Below, piece by piece: positions 1 through 13,676 of a DNA stretch of 64,000 nt. Position 1 is the stretch's first letter. Every line of letters starts with the position of its first letter. The translations under genes and the position numbers were made by a program. The notes under the pieces are model-generated. The model was not told where the DNA came from. It made no database searches and saw only the letters and a list, made by a program, of their open reading frames with translations. The DNA is from Centroberyx gerrardi. Its lineage: Eukaryota; Chordata; Actinopteri; Beryciformes; Berycidae. The stretch is taken from assembly GCF_048128805.1 (NCBI RefSeq), contig NC_136020.1, positions 6,655,653 to 6,719,652 of the forward strand, written 5' to 3'.

Positions 1-90
1 TCACCCTCAGCTGCTCCTGGGCCTCCACGCCGAACGGGTCCAGGGACTCCCACTGGGGGAGGGCGCGGTAGATCACCTGTCAGTCAGAGG

Positions 91-121
<31 letters not shown>

Positions 122-1952
122 TCACATTTCATAACTCATCAGCTGTGCCGCTTGATTCACCTTCCCTAATGATATGTTTTTTTTCCAAAGAGCTCACAAG
201 ACACCCATATTCATGATTGATGTTGCTGTTTTATTGGGGCGCAGAACGTGAAAATAAGGCATGAATTCCTGCTGAATGGGTGAAGTTACAGCCTCCACTA
301 AACTAACAATGGTAGGCTAAATTCAACTACATTCATTGGCAGTGATGCTGCTCTTGTCACTCCATCTATCATGTTTTATGGGGGGTTTGTTTGGCCAGTA
401 TTAGCCGCCTTACACCCCGCCCACCGGTGTCCGCGAGGGTACCAGACACCCTTAAAACGAGCGCGCCCTCCCTCTCTCCCTCCCTCCCTCTCTCTTTACC
501 CTGGCTGGACTCTGGACATCCTTCAAATCGAAGATCCCTTTATATCCCTCCCCTTGCCACTGCCATCGCCATGGCTACCGCTGCCACTGGCAACCAACAT
601 ACACCACTGCTGTTGTCAGGGCGAAAAAAGTTGGTTTCTGCCCCGACCCTCGCTGTGAAAGAAGTGTGTGTTTTCGCACTGTGTCTCTTCGCCAAAGTGT
701 GTGCGATTGTAGGGAGTGTGCGTCACTGACTGGCTGTCATTGATATCATTGGGCGAGTGGTGTGTGTGTGTGAGTGAATGTGCATGTGTGTTTTTGGGGA
801 TGGGGTGGGGGGGGGTGTCGTGCAAGCCGAGCCCCCATGCTGCTCCCTCATTGGCTAGATGACCGGCCGGGAGTGTGATGGGAGGAGCACTATTAATTTC
901 CCTGTTGTTGGAAAAGGTCACGGGGTCACGGCATTGTGGTCCGCAATTAAGAGAACACGACAAATAGGACGAGGGGGCGCCGGTCTGCGGGAGAGCACGG
1001 AGAGCAGGGCCAGACAAAGAGCGGGACGGAGATGCAGCTCCACATAACTCAGGCCCGGACAAAAGGCCTGCGACAGCCCGGCGACACCACAGCAACACCA
1101 GCGCACACAGACACACACCCACGCTGGCATGCACGCAAGCATACGCAGATACACACACACGCACAAACACACACCAACAAAAATTCCACAAGAGGCCTTC
1201 CTGGTGCTCGCACTACAGACTGATCTCTAATCGTTTTCCTGGTATGAGGAGGCATAATATTCATTAAATACGCTGATGACACCCATCTTTATGTTTCTTT
1301 GTCACCCGGAAACAGCGGTTCTCAATGCTGGGTTCAGGGACGCCCAAGGGTCCTTGAGGGGTTCCAGGCAGTCCCCAGCAAAATAAGGAATAATTTCATT
1401 TCATTATAATTTACTTCACTAGAAATGATCACAATTAGGGAATATTCTAATCTATGTTTCATTCTCACCGCTATTATCTGCTCACATAGAGTGCAGACAG
1501 TAAAACTATTGAAAATCTTCCCATATTGGAGTCCCAGGGCCAAAGTCTTATCAAATGCGAGTCTACGAGCTAATATATAACTAATTTAGGGGTGTGAGAA
1601 TCCCTGCTCTATGGCGGATATTAATCCTTATTATCATTATGGATGTCCCACAACTTTATAGACAAACAGAGCACTAGTCTTGGAAGCAATGGCACATAAA
1701 TAAGAGATTTTGTCTTATTTTTTCTAAACATGTTGCATGTTGCAGGCCAAAGAAGCCACATGTTATGTTCCTCTCTCAGAGCCGCGAGGCAGCGGGTTCA
1801 GCGTTGGGCATTTGTCCACCGTAATCTCTCTTCCTGTTTCGGGCTGAAAAATAATGTAAGTCTGGCTTTAACAGCCCTAATTCCATCAAAGCACTGTGGA
1901 CTGTAATCTGGTAAACAGGCACAATGGGCATTGATGGAAGGAGAAAGAGAGA

Positions 1953-1995
<43 letters not shown>

Positions 1996-2139
1996 GGGGG
2001 GGGGGTGTCTAGCCAACAGTACCAACATCCATCAGAGCAACAGCACTTCCTTCCCAGCAGACAGACGGAGAACCGACTGTATGTGTTTATCTGAAAGAGC
2101 ATGGACGTGTGTGCATGCTTGAGGAACTGTGCAAAAGAG

Positions 2140-2174
<35 letters not shown>

Positions 2175-3851
2175 AGCATGCAGGGCTCCTTGCCTTATTT
2201 ATGAGGTCAGCTGGGCTGGAAGAATGCGAATGTTTGTTGTAGAGACTGACCTCCTTAGGGAAGGGAGCGAGGCAGACTGGCCTACACACCCACACACACA
2301 CACATACACACACACACACACAGACACGCACTCTACCTTTTCCCCACATTACAGGTGAACACGCAAAGCTTTCAGCGCAAGAGATGACATGCTTTCATGT
2401 TTGCTGGAGAAAGACGAGAGGCAGAAAGCTGAGAAGACCTGCTCCCTGTAATCGCTCCGAGCTACGAAATCCCCCGCCACCCCCCCCCCCCACCCCCCTC
2501 TCCTCCCCTCCTCCTTCCCGCCATCCATCATGGCTCACGCTTATCTGATCGCGGAAGCTCAAACGCTCCACACACGCATGCAATCCAACATGCTTTGATA
2601 CACTGAAAAAACACACACGAAACACACACACACATTCTCAATTCCACACATTCATGAGACACACATGCAGGCCGGTCCCACCCAAACTCAGTTTACCCAG
2701 CTTTTTATTAAACTTTATCGCCTTTTACAGCTGACATAAATCTTTATGAGGTGAATTCGCAGTGCACATCATTGTAAGTGCTATCAAACTGATCAAAGTT
2801 AGATATGGGGATAATTTATGATTTTAATACAGTATAATTTTGAAAATGTTATTGATTTTCATTTATATTGATGGTTGCTTGCGTCATGATGATCACCAAT
2901 TATATGTCAGACTGTAGTTAACCTGTTTATTTGGCATTGCATCAGCGGTTTTATATCTTCATATCTTTTTTTATAGCTTTATATCTTATTCATATGTGAC
3001 AACCCAATTTCCCTACAAGGATCATTAAAGTCTTATCTAATCCAATCCGATCTAATCTAATCCATATGCACCACACACACACACACACACACACACACTG
3101 TACAGTATATGACATGCCTCGCTGTCATCGCCTTGCGCGGGCCACAGACAGTTTAACTGTCAGCATTAAGGGCGACGTACAATCACAAGATAAATATACA
3201 GTAGCGAGGGGAACAAAGCGCGAGCGGCCGAGCGGCAGCAGCTGCACCGGGTCTGTCAGAGAGCTGCTTGACCTCTGTTGACTTCGGGGTCATCGGTTGA
3301 GGGGTCAGAGGTCAAAGGTCACGCTCCTAGCACAGGTGGCTGAGTGGAACGGAAGCCAACATGCAGAGCGCAGACGCAGAGAGAGTCAAAGATGAAAAAC
3401 AAGCTGACATTTTCATACCTAAAGTGAGGAAATTATGTAAGAAATGCATAAAAAGCACCATCTTTCTCTCTGTCTCCGTCTCACACACGCAAAGGCACAC
3501 AAACACACATGCACACACACATACCTGGGGTTTTCCCTGCATACTTGAGTCTTAGTAAAACACACACACACACCTGGAGTATAGAGTGAGGTTTGCGATG
3601 CAGAATCAGGCCATAAAATGCCGTCAGGGTGACTTGGAGGGAATCATAGCACCGTCAAGGAGAGCATAAAGTAAACACGCATTACACATGAGATCACTGC
3701 TGGGAGCGCGGAGCGGCGCTACGCTCGGCATGCGCCTCCACACACACATCTGCGCCGCAGCTCCCGACACACACTGCTTCAATTAAACATCAATGGGCTG
3801 CAGGAAGCCCTCTCGTGCTACAGTCAAAGTGCCCCTACACACACACACACA

Positions 3852-3885
<34 letters not shown>

Positions 3886-4161
3886 GCAACCCCCACCTGG
3901 TTGCTCTCCGCTTCCATTCTGCTCAGTGTGTTTAGCGTGTTGCATGACTTTACAAAGCCAGAACAAGATTTGTTGCAATAAGAAGGGGGTGGGTGGGTGG
4001 GGGGGGTTGGGGTAATGTTACAGAAGGTCCACTTTAAATCATGTATTTAAGGCAAAGCATGAAGGCAAAGCATCTCCATCCTCCATCCTGTTTCAATGCA
4101 GATGTGTATCCTTCTATACTGACACTGAGCCTGGGTTTGTAAACTCATGCTGCCATGCCAT

Positions 4162-4208
<47 letters not shown>

Positions 4209-6786
4209 CACTCCTTTCCACCTGGCATTAACATGCTTTCTGGGTGATCCCACTGTATTTGGATTGAGCAAAAACACGTCAAACCCAGATGTAAATGCAA
4301 CCAATAGGGATTGTTGGTTAGATTGAAGATCAGATCACCCAAACCAGCTTTGGCTGCATTTGGCCACATTGAGTGTAAATGAAAATGCGTCTTCAGTCCA
4401 CATATAACAACTATGCAAATGGAAATAAACTTAAGTGCATGGATCCAACCAGGAAGTGCATGCAGACAAACAGGTGGCAGGCAGCTCATTCTTGTCATAA
4501 ATGGATTGTGAGGATGCTTTTGAATGGGGAACAAGTGAGACAAAGTGTTTATCAGTTTTAAAGGATGTAAATGAGAGGGAAAGAGAAATCTGATTTCAGT
4601 GTGTTCACCTGAGACTAACTTTAATGTCAGGTGTAAATGCAACCCAGCTACATCACACACACGGACACAGCCTAGACAGGAGACACATGTTAATGCCAGG
4701 TGGAAAGAAGGCCAGAAACACACACACCGCTCCCCCCTCACCTCTCCGCGGGTGCAGGGATAAGCCCCGGAGTATTTGGAGGTGCAGGAGGCTCCGTCCC
4801 GGCCCGCGCCCGCCTTCCCCTCCTCCAGGCCGAAGGCGGCGCTGCAGTTGGCGGCGTAGTACTGCAGCGTCCTCCACGACCGGCCGAAGTCCTGCGAGCG
4901 CTCCAGCGTCATGGCGGCGGGCCGGGGCGAGCGGAACACCACGATGAGGTGCGTGAAGTAGAACTGGGCCTCCAGGTCCAGCTGCACCGTCTCGGACTCC
5001 GCCCCCTCGGCCGACTGCCACCAGGTGTTGGGGTGGCGGAAGGACGAGTCGGCCATGGCGGCGGCCAGGTGGGCCAGCAGCGGCAGGGCGGCGTTGCACT
5101 TGCCGCACTTGGCGCCGCTGCAGGCCTGTGGGTCGGGGTGGGAGCAGTAGAGCTCGGTGCCGTTGTTGCCGCACACGGTCTGGGTGAGGATGCGGCGGCC
5201 CAGGGCCAGGTTGCCCATGCGGGGGTTACAGGCCCGGCTCTCACAGCGGGGGGCCACTCCGGCACGAAACACCTCCATAGACGGGCCTGCAGAGAGAGAG
5301 AGAGAGGGAGGGAGAGAGAGGGAGAGAGAGAGAGAGAGAGAAGTTTATACATGCACTGGGCAAGCAAATATGGGCTGAGGTGACATAACAGCTTTCTAAG
5401 AAAACAAGAAAGAAAGAGTGAAAGCATGGGTGTCAGTTGGGTTTGGCAAGGTGTGGCACCCTCCATGCCTTTGCTCAACTGAGGCCAAATCTGACCTGGA
5501 GTTCAAAGTTCTTGTACTTTTTTATCATTTTTTATCATTTCAAATTGCCAGAAATGTATTTGGAAGCGTATCTCAAAAAGGAACATTCTGAACCAATGTC
5601 CCCTTTAATCTGATAGTTTGGTGACCTATACCTCTAATAACCTACCACATTCACCACATAACAATACCTTGTCAGTAATCAGCCATCGCGCCATTATGTC
5701 CCCAGGAATTTAATCTCTTTATATGAGCAGGTTTGGACGTTTTGGTAGCAAATGATCCTATTGGGACTTTGCCCATAATGAACTGACACCTCTAAGTGTA
5801 ACTAACAGTGCCAGAGAGAGAGAGAGAGAGATAGAGACAGAGAGAGAGAGAGCGTGTGAGTGAGGCGGGCGAGGGAGGGAGGACACGAGTGACTCAGTGT
5901 GTGTACACAAGTCAAGTGATTTACCTCGATCGGAAATGTTATGCAAAAGGGATAATAGAGGCATTGTGCACCTGCCCGCCACAGACCGCTGGGAGCGTGG
6001 ACTCTGACACAGATAAAGTTTGGCAGCTCCGGGAGGATGAGCAGCTTGCAGACGCCTTTCCAGACGCTTTACAGCCCTCCAGGGCCGCACCGAGACCTTC
6101 TAACGGCCCAGATAGAGGGTTTATCAACTAAAACCAGGGGCTCCCGAACCTTTTCATCTCAGGAGGCCTCCAAAATAGACACATATTTGACCTAAGACCC
6201 CTGATTTGATGAGATTTTTCCCATCTGAGAATTTCTTTTTTTTGTTACATTTGAGTTCATGCAGAATTACATAACTGCCTATACTGCAGGTGGGGAGGTC
6301 ACAGAGGGGAAGAGTGAAACCTCTCATAGTCCTTCCCATTAATTCTCATTGTTTTTCTATTTCTATTTCTTGTTTTTTTTTGTTGCTTTTTTTACAGCAA
6401 ACCTGCATCCAAGTCAGTGGCAATGAACCACAATGAGGCTCAGACACATCGCCTATTGTTCTGATCCTCTTAGGGTTTAATATGGAACCGAACCTAATGA
6501 TTGAGTTTATTATTCTAAGATCAACTTTTATTATAATATGCGTAGTCTCGCGTGTGTGGAACCCGAAGAGACAACGCTTTCAGCCAAACGAATGTACTTT
6601 TCTGCGCTGCTGCACTTGTCTCCGACATCGGGAACGCTACATTGTCGCAGCAGTGACAATAACTGTGACAATAGGATGTTTACGCATGATCGCGTGTGAG
6701 TTAATGGGGGGGGGGGGGGGGGGGGAACCCTACTAACCTGCATCTGACAGCACGGCCGTAGCGATCACAGCTAAAATCAAAAGCAT
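1..6786 (-). CDS. ntn4: Netrin-4, 5' part of the gene (three coding exons, partial)
   Basis: Netrin-4 is a secreted basement-membrane protein related to laminin short arms; it binds laminin gamma chains and disturbs laminin networks. Coding exons on the minus strand are 6738-6786 (start codon, 16-residue hydrophobic signal peptide MLLILAVIATAVLSDA), 4742-5286 (182 residues including the junction codon) and 1-76 (V I Y R A L P Q W E..., cut by the window edge). All junctions keep frame and have GT-AG sites. The large exon is a laminin N-terminal (domain VI) block: ACNPRMGNLALGR, MADSSFR, TWWQSAE, FYFTHLIVVFRSPRPAAM, SQDFG and CTSKYS are hallmarks of netrin-4. Sequons NGT and NCS are present. 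The third exon may end at base 5 (GTGA as donor) or run off the edge. The acceptors of exons 2 and 3 use (CT)n repeats as pyrimidine tracts. Identity is by recalled orthologue sequence and is very likely. Confidence 0.95.
1313..1615. mobile_element. hAT-like non-autonomous DNA transposon relic
   Basis: The left end reads CAGCGGTTCTCAA and the right end, read on the other strand, GCAGGGATTCTCACA. Together with a middle that matches the other hAT-like copies here (CCCCAGCAAAATAAGGA, ACTAGAAATGATC), this places it in a family seen also at 7.3, 41.4 and 47.4 kb. No convincing target duplication was seen, and no coding capacity. Confidence 0.5.
2677..2955. repeat. Unclassified dispersed repeat, copy 1 of 3
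   Basis: It begins CCCACCCAAACTCAGTTTAC and shares a long middle (GCTGACATAAATCTTTATGA, then ATCAAACTGAT) with copies at 8.7 and 21.0 kb. It is AT-rich and has no ORF. The family is not recognised; a MITE or SINE relic is possible. Confidence 0.5.
2985..3062 (+). mobile_element. LINE 3' end relic
   Basis: The motif AATTTCCCTACAAGGATCA followed by TTAAAGTCTTATCTAATCCAA is the usual 3' terminal signature of fish non-LTR retrotransposons (gene-end box, then short A/T-rich simple tail). Only the tail is present. The clade is not assigned. Confidence 0.45.
4162..4206. repeat. (CA)n microsatellite
   Basis: A nearly pure CA dinucleotide tract of about 22 units lies in NTN4 intron 2. It generates spurious valine-cysteine reading frames on the minus strand. 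Confidence 0.9.
5287..6737. other. NTN4 intron 1
   Basis: There is no exon evidence. It holds (GA)n at 5292-5340 that forms the polypyrimidine tract of the exon 2 acceptor on the minus strand, a second GA tract at 5815-5853, a possible hAT-like end near 6131 (CAGGGGCTCCCGAACC) and a 20-base G run close to the exon 1 donor. Confidence 0.75.
6706..6725. repeat. Poly-G run of 20 bases beside the NTN4 exon 1 donor
   Basis: An uninterrupted run of 20 G on the plus strand (C in the transcript) lies 12 bases inside intron 1. Such a run can form a quadruplex in the template strand. Length may be miscounted by sequencing. Confidence 0.85.
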
Positions 6787-7260
6787 GGTTCCTTATTGCG
6801 ATGTCTAGTGATTCAGAGAAATGAATCGGAGTTTCTTCAATTGGATCCAGTAGATGCGAGAGCTCATCCGCGATGGCAAAGAAAGACAAGTGCGCAGGTT
6901 CCAATCCCGTGTGGACTTTCTCTTTCGCTCAAGCTGCGATCCAAAGGCAGTAACTCAATCCGTGGCGGGGAGGAAAGGGATCCCGCATAGTGTGCGATCT
7001 CACACAGCCACACACAAAAAAAACACCAACGACAACAATCCTGAGAAGTGAAGCTCTGTCCGGCTCGCCTCCGTCCGTCGGGACCTGCAGCCTGTTTTAT
7101 TCCCCTGCAGTGGCTCTGCTTGCTTTGCCCCGCGGATCTATTTCTAAGGAGAGAGCAGAGGGAGAGAGGGAGAGAGAGAGAGAGAGTGACAGCGCTCCGC
7201 AGCTCCGCCTCTCCTCCGCATTTTTCTCTGACTTAAAGGAACATTCCAGTTCGTCCGGAG
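6787..7260 (-). promoter_or_regulatory. Likely NTN4 5' UTR and promoter region
   Basis: This stretch lies directly upstream of the NTN4 start codon on the minus strand. It contains a moderately GC-rich segment at about 7050-7260 and a GA tract at 7150-7188. No TATA box or transcription start can be fixed by eye, so only the position supports the call. Confidence 0.35.
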
Positions 7261-7279
7261 CTGGCATGGAGCTCGCAGC

Positions 7280-7601
7280 CTCGCTGCACCGAGCGGGGGG
7301 CTTCCCAACCTGGGGCCCGCGGACCTCTATGAGGCCGGTGTGGAGGGGTGTCAGGGGGTCCGCAGGAGAATGAGGCGTAGTTTGGCTTCATTGTCGTTTA
7401 ATTCACTAGAAATGATGCCAGTAAGAGAAGCAAGGCTATAAGAAGTGATCAGAAATTTCACTCTCCACACCTACAGTAGAGACAAACCACAAAAATATTC
7501 CTAGTTGGGGGTCTCAGAGACAAAAACCTTTATCAGATTGAGGTTTGTGGTCTAAACCAAATCAATCCTCATCATGAAAAAGTTTGGGAATTCCTGCCAC
7601 A
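7280..7601. mobile_element. hAT-like non-autonomous DNA transposon relic
   Basis: The left end GCTTCCCAACCTGGGG and right end AGTTTGGGAATTCCTG are near-inverted. The middle (TTCACTAGAAATGATGCCAG) matches the copies at 1.3 and 47.5 kb. No clear target duplication was seen. Confidence 0.5.
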
Positions 7602-8380
7602 GAGCGCTGGAGTCTGATGAAAAGCTGGTATGAAAAAGCTTTGTGTCCAACACAGGCTGTAAATGAGCGCCGGTATCCAAATTTTTGACTAATTGGCTTT
7701 GGATTGGAGCGGACAAAGTGAGTCTGGATGAGCTGCTGACGCACTTCAAATTACACAGTTTGGTCGCTTGGCTGAACCCGGCGCAGGTCATTGTTGACAA
7801 CATTGTCGGTGTCCATACAAAAAGCGGTGAAATATGCAAGCCAATAAAGGGTTTTTAATTCCAGTTCTGCTTTCCACATGACCGTCTATGCCCAACAATG
7901 GCTGCCTAATAGCCCAGAAAAAGACTCGAGGGCAGCAGGATGGAGGGATTTATGACAGGAATATGAACTCAGCAGCACTTTTATGCTTTGCAACACACCG
8001 CAGCTTGTCACATTTGACTCAAAGAGTGATAGTGATGAGCCTCAGCAGCTTCTGTCTTAGTAGGAACAACACGGGCCTAAATGTCCAAAGACAACAATGT
8101 GAGCAGTGTGCCTCCCTGTGTTCAGTAATGGTACACAAACAGGGACAATAATAGGTGAAAACGTGATGCTGGAAATCTGCTCTCTTCTCTCCAGTCCACC
8201 ACTCCCCTGCCTGTTTGTCTTAAGCTCCACTGGACTCAGCATGGCTTGGGCTTTTCTCTGTCTGCAGTGTATCAGACCGTGACCTGCTGACTGTGTATCT
8301 GACCCGCGTCCAGCAAGCACTGAGCGTACTGAAGCTGTCTGGTCCACTGTGTTGGAAAGAGGGATGTAGTGGAGGGTATA
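7602..8380. other. Intergenic NTN4-SNRPF, part 1
   Basis: I see no gene, RNA or clear repeat in this stretch. Short frames here have no recognisable product. Confidence 0.5.
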
Positions 8381-8706
8381 CACTGCAAAAAAAAACGTCC
8401 GTCTTAACAAGTCAAATTAGTCTCATTTTCAGCCTTCAAGTCTTATTTTTGTGAAACCAGGAGAAAAATTCTGCCAATCAGGTGAGATAACTCACTTGTT
8501 TCAGGATTTTTCTAGAAATGAGTGTTGATATCTTGAAATAGGTCATAAAAAGGCAGATCAAATGACACTTGATTCTACAAAATTCTTGAAACAAGTTGAT
8601 TTGCATTGGAAACAAGTGAAAGTTTTTCACTTATGTTAAGAAAATTGCAATTTTAGGACTCAATAATTGACTAAATATCTTGTTAAGATGGAGATTTTTT
8701 TCAGTG
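8381..8706. mobile_element. MITE with CACTG ends and TA flanks, copy 1
   Basis: The element starts CACTGCAAAAAAA and ends with the inverse TTTTTTTCAGTG. It has inner inverted TCTTAACAAG about 20 bp in from both ends, and is flanked on each side by TA, consistent with a TA target duplication. Length is 326 bp and it has no ORF. A second, damaged copy lies at 57.3 kb. Confidence 0.7.
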
Positions 8707-8707
8707 T

Positions 8708-8990
8708 AAACCCACTGAACCTCAGTTTACCCACCTTTTTATTTGTGGGAGTTTACCCACCTGTTTTTAGGCTGACATAAGTCTCCATGATGTAAAGTCA
8801 TAGTAGATATCATGGTAAGTGGTATCAAATTGATGTAAGTTATATGAGGATATAGGGTTTTTAAGGGGAAAAGGGCATAAATTCATGCTTTTCTAGTTAA
8901 TTTATGTTTCTACTGGTGGATATTTGCCTTATAACCTCAGACTGGAGGTCATAATTTATTTGTATTTACCACTACATCACTGGCTTTAGT
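8708..8990. repeat. Unclassified dispersed repeat, copy 2 of 3
   Basis: It shares the start CCCACTGAACCTCAGTTTAC, the middle TTTAGGCTGACATAAGTCTC and the end TTTACCACTACATCACTG with copies at 2.7 and 21.0 kb. It directly follows the MITE. Confidence 0.55.
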
Positions 8991-10299
8991 CCCAGGTAGA
9001 GAGACTAGATTTCTCATTTAGGTCCCAGGCTGGGAGAAGTGAAAAACCCATTCACCTCTGACTGAGTCTTTGATTCATACTCCGTCCAACTGTGGACTTT
9101 CGCACACGGTCAGGGGTTGAGGAGTCTCGTGCTTCACACTTCCTGCGGCTCACCCTCTCCACAGGCCCAGTCGGCTTTAACTTGTGTCTGTCAGCTACAC
9201 CGGGCAGCGCTCTAGACATCAAAGGGCCGCGTGGCATCGGACTGGAATGATCTGACTGGAACTGACCTCTGCAACCGGGCTGTCCTCCTCCCAACGATGA
9301 TATCTAACTGTTTAGGCTGCAACACTTACAGAGAGACACACGTTCAAATGCATGTACACACACATACTTTGCACCCCCCCCCCCCCCCCCCCCCCCGCCC
9401 CCTGCCCCCATCTCAACACACTCCCACACACACATTGTCATCATGCCATAACTGACACGGTGACTGACTGACTGATTGGTTAATTACAAAGAGGGCGATT
9501 CAAAACAAGGCGAAGAAAAACAGGCTAAGTGATGTAAGGGCATCAGTATGTCAGACATGCATTAGAAGGCTCTAGTGCAATTTCAGAGGAATTTCTGCCA
9601 GAGCCCAGCCCCTCACTGCAGGAAGTTAGATGTTAGTTTTATTCAAAATATCAGGTTTGGACTTGTCAAATGTTTTAGTAGCAGTTGAATGCTTCAAGAG
9701 AGAAAAAATGAGCAAAATCTCCAGACGGTTGGTGCCTGGAGAGAAAGAGCTGCCCAGACAGAGAGCCAGAGCGACCCAGATATTACGGTCAATTCACTTT
9801 GTTTTTTTTTGCTCCTAAAACAGGTCATAGTTTTCAATTAATGTGACTATACGTTTAAATAATTATTTGGCAAGTTTCATGTTGAACTGCAGATAATGTA
9901 TAGAAACATTAATTCATATGCCTAAATGGCCATGTCTGGAATGCAAGTCTGAAATGTTTCATGAAACAGCAAAATATTGTAGCAAACAGATTTGTGTAAG
10001 AAATAGGCCAATGTATACTTACCCTTAGGAAAAAGAACTATAGTAATTCCTATAAGATCTTTTTAGAAGAATGCTATAGTCCTTAAATAAACATAGTGAT
10101 ATAGGAGATAATGAATACCATAAAGTAGGATACAGTCAATATAAATTCACTATTGAGACATACTATAAGACACACAGACACACTATAAGACCTCATTTAT
10201 TATTTTATTATAGGAATATTATGGTGTTTTTGCATAATATAATAGAATAGAATAGAATAAAAATTTTAAAACTTTTGTCGTTGCATGGTGGACCTCGGG
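8991..10299. other. Intergenic NTN4-SNRPF, part 2
   Basis: No gene is supported. The stretch has a pure C run of 23 bases at 9374-9396 within a C-rich patch up to 9420, and a short (GAATA)n-like tract near 10240-10262. Otherwise it is AT-rich unique-looking sequence. Confidence 0.55.
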
Positions 10300-10313
10300 C
10301 CGCTAGGTGGCAG
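10300..10313 (+). promoter_or_regulatory. CTCF-like site upstream of SNRPF
   Basis: CCGCTAGGTGGCAG fits the CTCF core consensus (CC, S, Y, AG, R, K, GGC, R) closely. It lies about 170 bp before the SNRPF start codon. This is a motif match only; binding is inferred. Confidence 0.5.
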
Positions 10314-10482
10314 TATGTAAAAACCTGAAGACTGCTCACTTCTATTTGGGTCAAAGTTTAAAGAGTTGCACTTCCTGCTCGGCGGCAAAGCGTGCTGGTT
10401 GTATCGGTGCAGACGTTATTGTGACGAAAATAGAGCAAACAACAAAATTATAAGTTTCTAGACAACATAAACTTTAGGAGAG
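10314..10482 (+). promoter_or_regulatory. SNRPF promoter and 5' UTR
   Basis: This is the segment just before the SNRPF start codon. It has CACTTCCTG, an ETS-type element common in TATA-less housekeeping promoters, and a GC-rich CGGCGGCAAAGCG patch. No TATA box is visible. Confidence 0.4.
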
Positions 10483-12567
<2,085 letters not shown>

Positions 12568-12779
12568 TGCTAATGAAGAGAGAAGACTCAGCCTGATGCT
12601 CTGTATGAGTGTGTTTGTACCTTTTTAGTTGGATTAATCTGTGTTTTTGTGTTTTCACCATGTGAAACAAATGGATGTTTGGGGTTAGGTTATTTTTCAA
12701 ACTGTTTTGAAAATGAAATTCTCTTTTTTTTTGTACTGTATGTGAGACCAATATTATGTTATGACATTGTAATACAGAC

Positions 12780-12785
12780 AATAAA
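12780..12785 (+). terminator. SNRPF polyadenylation signal AATAAA
   Basis: AATAAA lies 213 bp after the SNRPF stop codon and is followed by GT-rich sequence (TGTCTGCTGTGG at about 12811). It is the first canonical signal after the gene. Confidence 0.75.
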
Positions 12786-13676
12786 AAAATATTGTACCGT
12801 TTCTTAAACCTGTCTGCTGTGGTATTATATTTACATGTGATGTCTAACAGTCAGATGTTGGCCCTATTAAGAAATAACTCTGTGGCATATTGATATGTGC
12901 AAATTCCTCTTTAATTATTTGATACAACTCAACCAAAGAAATGGACCCACTAGTGAAGTGGTTGTTTATATGTATTGCGCAATGTCAATAACGGAGTGTG
13001 TAAATTCCATGCTGAGAGGCAGCCTCTGTGTGATTTATTATGTCTGTCATGTGGAGGGACAGAAAACGGAAATGGAACAATACCCTCACCACTTCTTTGC
13101 TTTTCATCAATCCATGTGTTTGTGTATGTCTGCAGTTTGAATAAAATAGATGTTAGGTAAGAGTAGAATCACTTAAATTTGCAGGTAGTTTTGCATTTTT
13201 TTTTCGCAATGAGTCAAGAACATATTCAACATTTTGTTTGTGTTTTATACTCTTAATTCATTCATCAGAATTATGGGAAATCCAAATCAATAAGTTGTCT
13301 GGCTGTTAAACCAGCTAATGTTAACAGTGCCAGATCTTTGAATGAATATTGTTGGTGCCCATACCACATTTGAAACTTTCCTCACTGCTGAATAGTGCCA
13401 GCCCTTTTGTGTATGAGTGCAGCTGTTACATGCTTGTGCTTGTGTGGTTGGCCTCCAGACATGAGGAGGAGGAGGGAACTTAAAACACAAATGAGATTCA
13501 GCCAATGCATGCTTATGGCAACAGCTCTGCCTCTCTGTGTGCACTTTGAACTCTGCTCTCCTGCTCAAATATTTGCTTATCCCCAAACTGCTAATTCCAC
13601 CACAGTCACTCTGAGGTAACACTGGTAGCGGCGACTCCAAGTTTGGCCTAACTTACTGCTTTGGATTAATCACAGA
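12786..13676. other. Intergenic SNRPF-AMDHD1
   Basis: Human has CCDC38 here; I see no exon of it in either strand, only short frames. The AMDHD1 promoter must lie in the last few hundred bases, but no TATA or CpG-rich core stands out. Confidence 0.6.

Larger units (their letters stand above)
77..4741. other. NTN4 intron 2: microsatellites and repeat relics
   Basis: No exon is supported here. It holds a (GA)n at 90-114 next to the exon 3 acceptor, an imperfect GA tract at 1935-1992, GT at 2142-2172, CA at 2281-2330, 3072-3099, 3837-3882 and 4162-4206, a poly-C/A patch near 2471-2493, and the hAT-like and unclassified repeats listed separately. Long reading frames over the CA/GT tracts are repeat translations. 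Confidence 0.8.

Noticed and set aside
371-1282. Overlapping frames in the NTN4 intron
   Set aside because: They are composed of simple-sequence or GC-biased translations and have no orthologue that I recognise.
4145-5278. A 377-aa open frame on the minus strand
   Set aside because: Only the first part (to 4742) is NTN4 exon 2. The rest reads through the intron and ends in valine-cysteine from a CA repeat.
13287-13640. A 117-aa minus frame where CCDC38 might be expected
   Set aside because: The translation shows no coiled coil or CCDC38-like feature and has no splice support.
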